Shown: positions 6,134 to 6,873 of the stretch, piece after piece
Layout of the letters: each line of letters begins with the position of its first letter
Numbering within the stretch: position 1 is the first letter of the stretch
Source: Oscillospiraceae bacterium
GTDB lineage: Bacteria; Bacillota; Clostridia; Oscillospirales; Oscillospiraceae
Assembly (NCBI GenBank): GCA_031280855.1
Contig: JAITGH010000165.1
Coordinates: 1 to 6,873, forward strand
Direction: 5' to 3'
Length of the DNA stretch: 6,873 bases
The notes under the pieces: model-generated
Seen by the model: the letters and a program-made list of their open reading frames with translations, nothing else
The model's database searches: none
What the model was told of the DNA's origin: nothing
Program-made: the position numbers and the translations under genes

Positions 6134-6136
6134 ATG

Positions 6137-6162
6137 CACAAAATATTGGCTCAAATTTTGTG
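6137..6162. promoter_or_regulatory. 8-bp inverted repeat in the ABC gene upstream region
   Basis: CACAAAAT (6137-6144) and ATTTTGTG (6155-6162) are perfect inverted arms separated by 10 bp. The centre is about 60 bp upstream of the predicted start of transcription, a usual place for an activator site. It could be an operator; a chance dyad in AT-rich DNA is not excluded. Confidence 0.35.
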
Positions 6163-6173
6163 AATATTTACTG

Positions 6174-6202
6174 TATACAAGCCGTTGTAAATGTGTTATA
6201 AT
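6174..6202 (+). promoter_or_regulatory. Promoter of the ABC transporter ATPase gene
   Basis: A perfect -10 box TATAAT (6197-6202) is preceded by the extended -10 dinucleotide TG (6194-6195). With 17-bp spacing, a -35-like TATACA (6174-6179) matches 4 of 6 consensus positions. Transcription would start near 6209, leaving a leader of about 35 nt that holds the ribosome binding site GGAGG (6231-6235). The surrounding 150 bp are clearly more AT-rich than the genes. Confidence 0.8.
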
Positions 6203-6218
6203 GTAACACACAATACAA
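6185..6218. promoter_or_regulatory. Nested dyad covering the -10 box, candidate repressor operator
   Basis: TGTGTTA (6192-6198) and TAACACA (6204-6210) form a perfect inverted repeat with a 5-bp centre, and the arms span the -10 box and the predicted start point. Just outside, TTGTA (6185-6189) mirrors TACAA (6214-6218) around nearly the same centre, offset by half a base. A repressor bound here would block RNA polymerase. A sugar-responsive regulator would fit the downstream ABC ATPase, but the regulator is not in the window. Confidence 0.5.
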
Positions 6219-6244
6219 CAAAACTTTGATGGAGGCAAACAGCC

Positions 6245-6873
6245 ATGTCAAGCGTAAGCCTTAAAGGCATTTTTAAGAAGTACGCCGGGGGAGTAGTCGC
6301 AGTGTCCGACTTCAACCTTGAGATCGAAGACAAGGAGTTCATTATCTTGGTCGGGCCGTCGGGTTGCGGGAAGTCAACGACGCTGCGTATGATTGCCGGA
6401 CTGGAAGAGATTACTCAAGGTGAGTTACTTATCGACAGTCATCTGGTAAATGACGTACCGCCGAAAGAGCGCGACATCGCGATGGTGTTCCAGAACTATG
6501 CGTTGTATCCGCATATGACGGTGTTCGAGAATATGTCGTTCGGATTGCGGATCCGCAAGATGCCGAAGGACGAGATTCGCCGCAGAGTCGATGAGGCCTC
6601 GCAGATCCTCGAGATCACGCATCTGCTTGATCGTAAGCCCGCCGCACTGTCCGGCGGTCAGCGTCAGCGCGTCGCGCTAGGACGCGCCATCGTCCGTAAC
6701 CCGAAGGTATTCCTACTTGACGAGCCGCTGTCGAACCTCGACGCCAAGCTCCGTACCGCCATGCGCAGTGAGCTGATCAAACTGCATAAGAAGCTTGCGA
6801 CTACGTTCATCTACGTTACCCACGATCAGACGGAGGCCATGACGAGGGGATCCCGCATCGTCGTCATGAAGGA
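6245..6873 (+). CDS. Sugar ABC transporter ATP-binding protein (MsmX/UgpC/MalK type), 3' truncated by window edge
   Basis: The first 209 residues are visible and the frame is open to the window edge. This is the cytoplasmic ATPase that powers uptake of oligosaccharides or glycerol-phosphate compounds in the CUT1 group. All nucleotide-binding motifs are present: Walker [10 protein letters not shown] (37-45), Q-loop [13 protein letters not shown] (Q83), signature [15 protein letters not shown] (135-149), Walker B VFLLDEP (155-161), D-loop SNLDAKLR and H-loop VTHDQTEAM (H193). The N-terminus and the spacing [27 protein letters not shown] are typical of MsmX/UgpC. The C-terminal TOBE-type regulatory domain expected in this family lies beyond the window. 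After the H-loop it reads [12 protein letters not shown], where AMTMGDRIVVM or AMTMATRIVVM is more usual. The ATG at 6245 lies 9 nt after GGAGG (6231-6235). It has its own promoter and may be a lone ATPase serving several permeases, as MsmX does. Confidence 0.93.
   Translation, partial: MSSVSLKGIFKKYAGGVVAVSDFNLEIEDKEFIILVGPSGCGKSTTLRMIAGLEEITQGELLIDSHLVNDVPPKERDIAMVFQNYALYPHMTVFENMSFGLRIRKMPKDEIRRRVDEASQILEITHLLDRKPAALSGGQRQRVALGRAIVRNPKVFLLDEPLSNLDAKLRTAMRSELIKLHKKLATTFIYVTHDQTEAMTRGSRIVVMK

Overview
This is a bacterial chromosomal window with a GC-rich coding part and AT-rich control regions. It most resembles an uncultured Clostridia-like member of the Bacillota. The evidence is strong AGGAGG-type ribosome binding sites, a textbook TTGACA/TATAAT promoter, a serC-serA pair of the type I associate with Clostridia, a DUF2508 (YaaL-like) small protein, and an MsmX/UgpC-type sugar ABC ATPase. 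The taxonomic call is an inference from family resemblance and was not tested by a search. I see no mobile element, CRISPR array, tRNA or rRNA.

Layout from left to right. Positions 1-261 hold the C-terminal end of a methyl-accepting chemotaxis protein. A 238-bp intergenic region follows, with a long hairpin (296-339), a second dyad (393-422) and a perfect sigma70/sigmaA-type promoter (435-463). That promoter drives serC (500-1588) and serA (1599-2537), separated by 10 bp. A small DUF2508 gene (2569-2778) on the minus strand converges on serA and diverges from purA (2843-4048). gltX (4110-5471) follows purA. A single-pass membrane protein of unknown function (5458-6006) overlaps the end of gltX, and the run closes with a 13-bp-stem hairpin (6014-6042). 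An AT-rich, dyad-rich promoter region (about 6055-6244) precedes the start of a sugar ABC transporter ATPase gene, which runs off the right edge.

How the genes work together. SerA and SerC catalyse the first two steps from 3-phosphoglycerate to serine, with SerC using glutamate as amino donor. PurA commits IMP to AMP, using aspartate and GTP. GltX charges tRNA with glutamate. This is mostly housekeeping metabolism, not an accessory island. I did not find a clear undescribed multi-gene system.

The unusual points are reductions within core enzymes. The serA product ends where the regulatory ACT domain would begin and lacks an evident catalytic Glu. The gltX product has lost the zinc-binding insertion seen in many GluRS. 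The purA product is about 25-30 residues short and has several substitutions in motifs. The other points worth a look are the operator-like dyads at the serC and ABC promoters, and the unknown membrane protein coupled to gltX.
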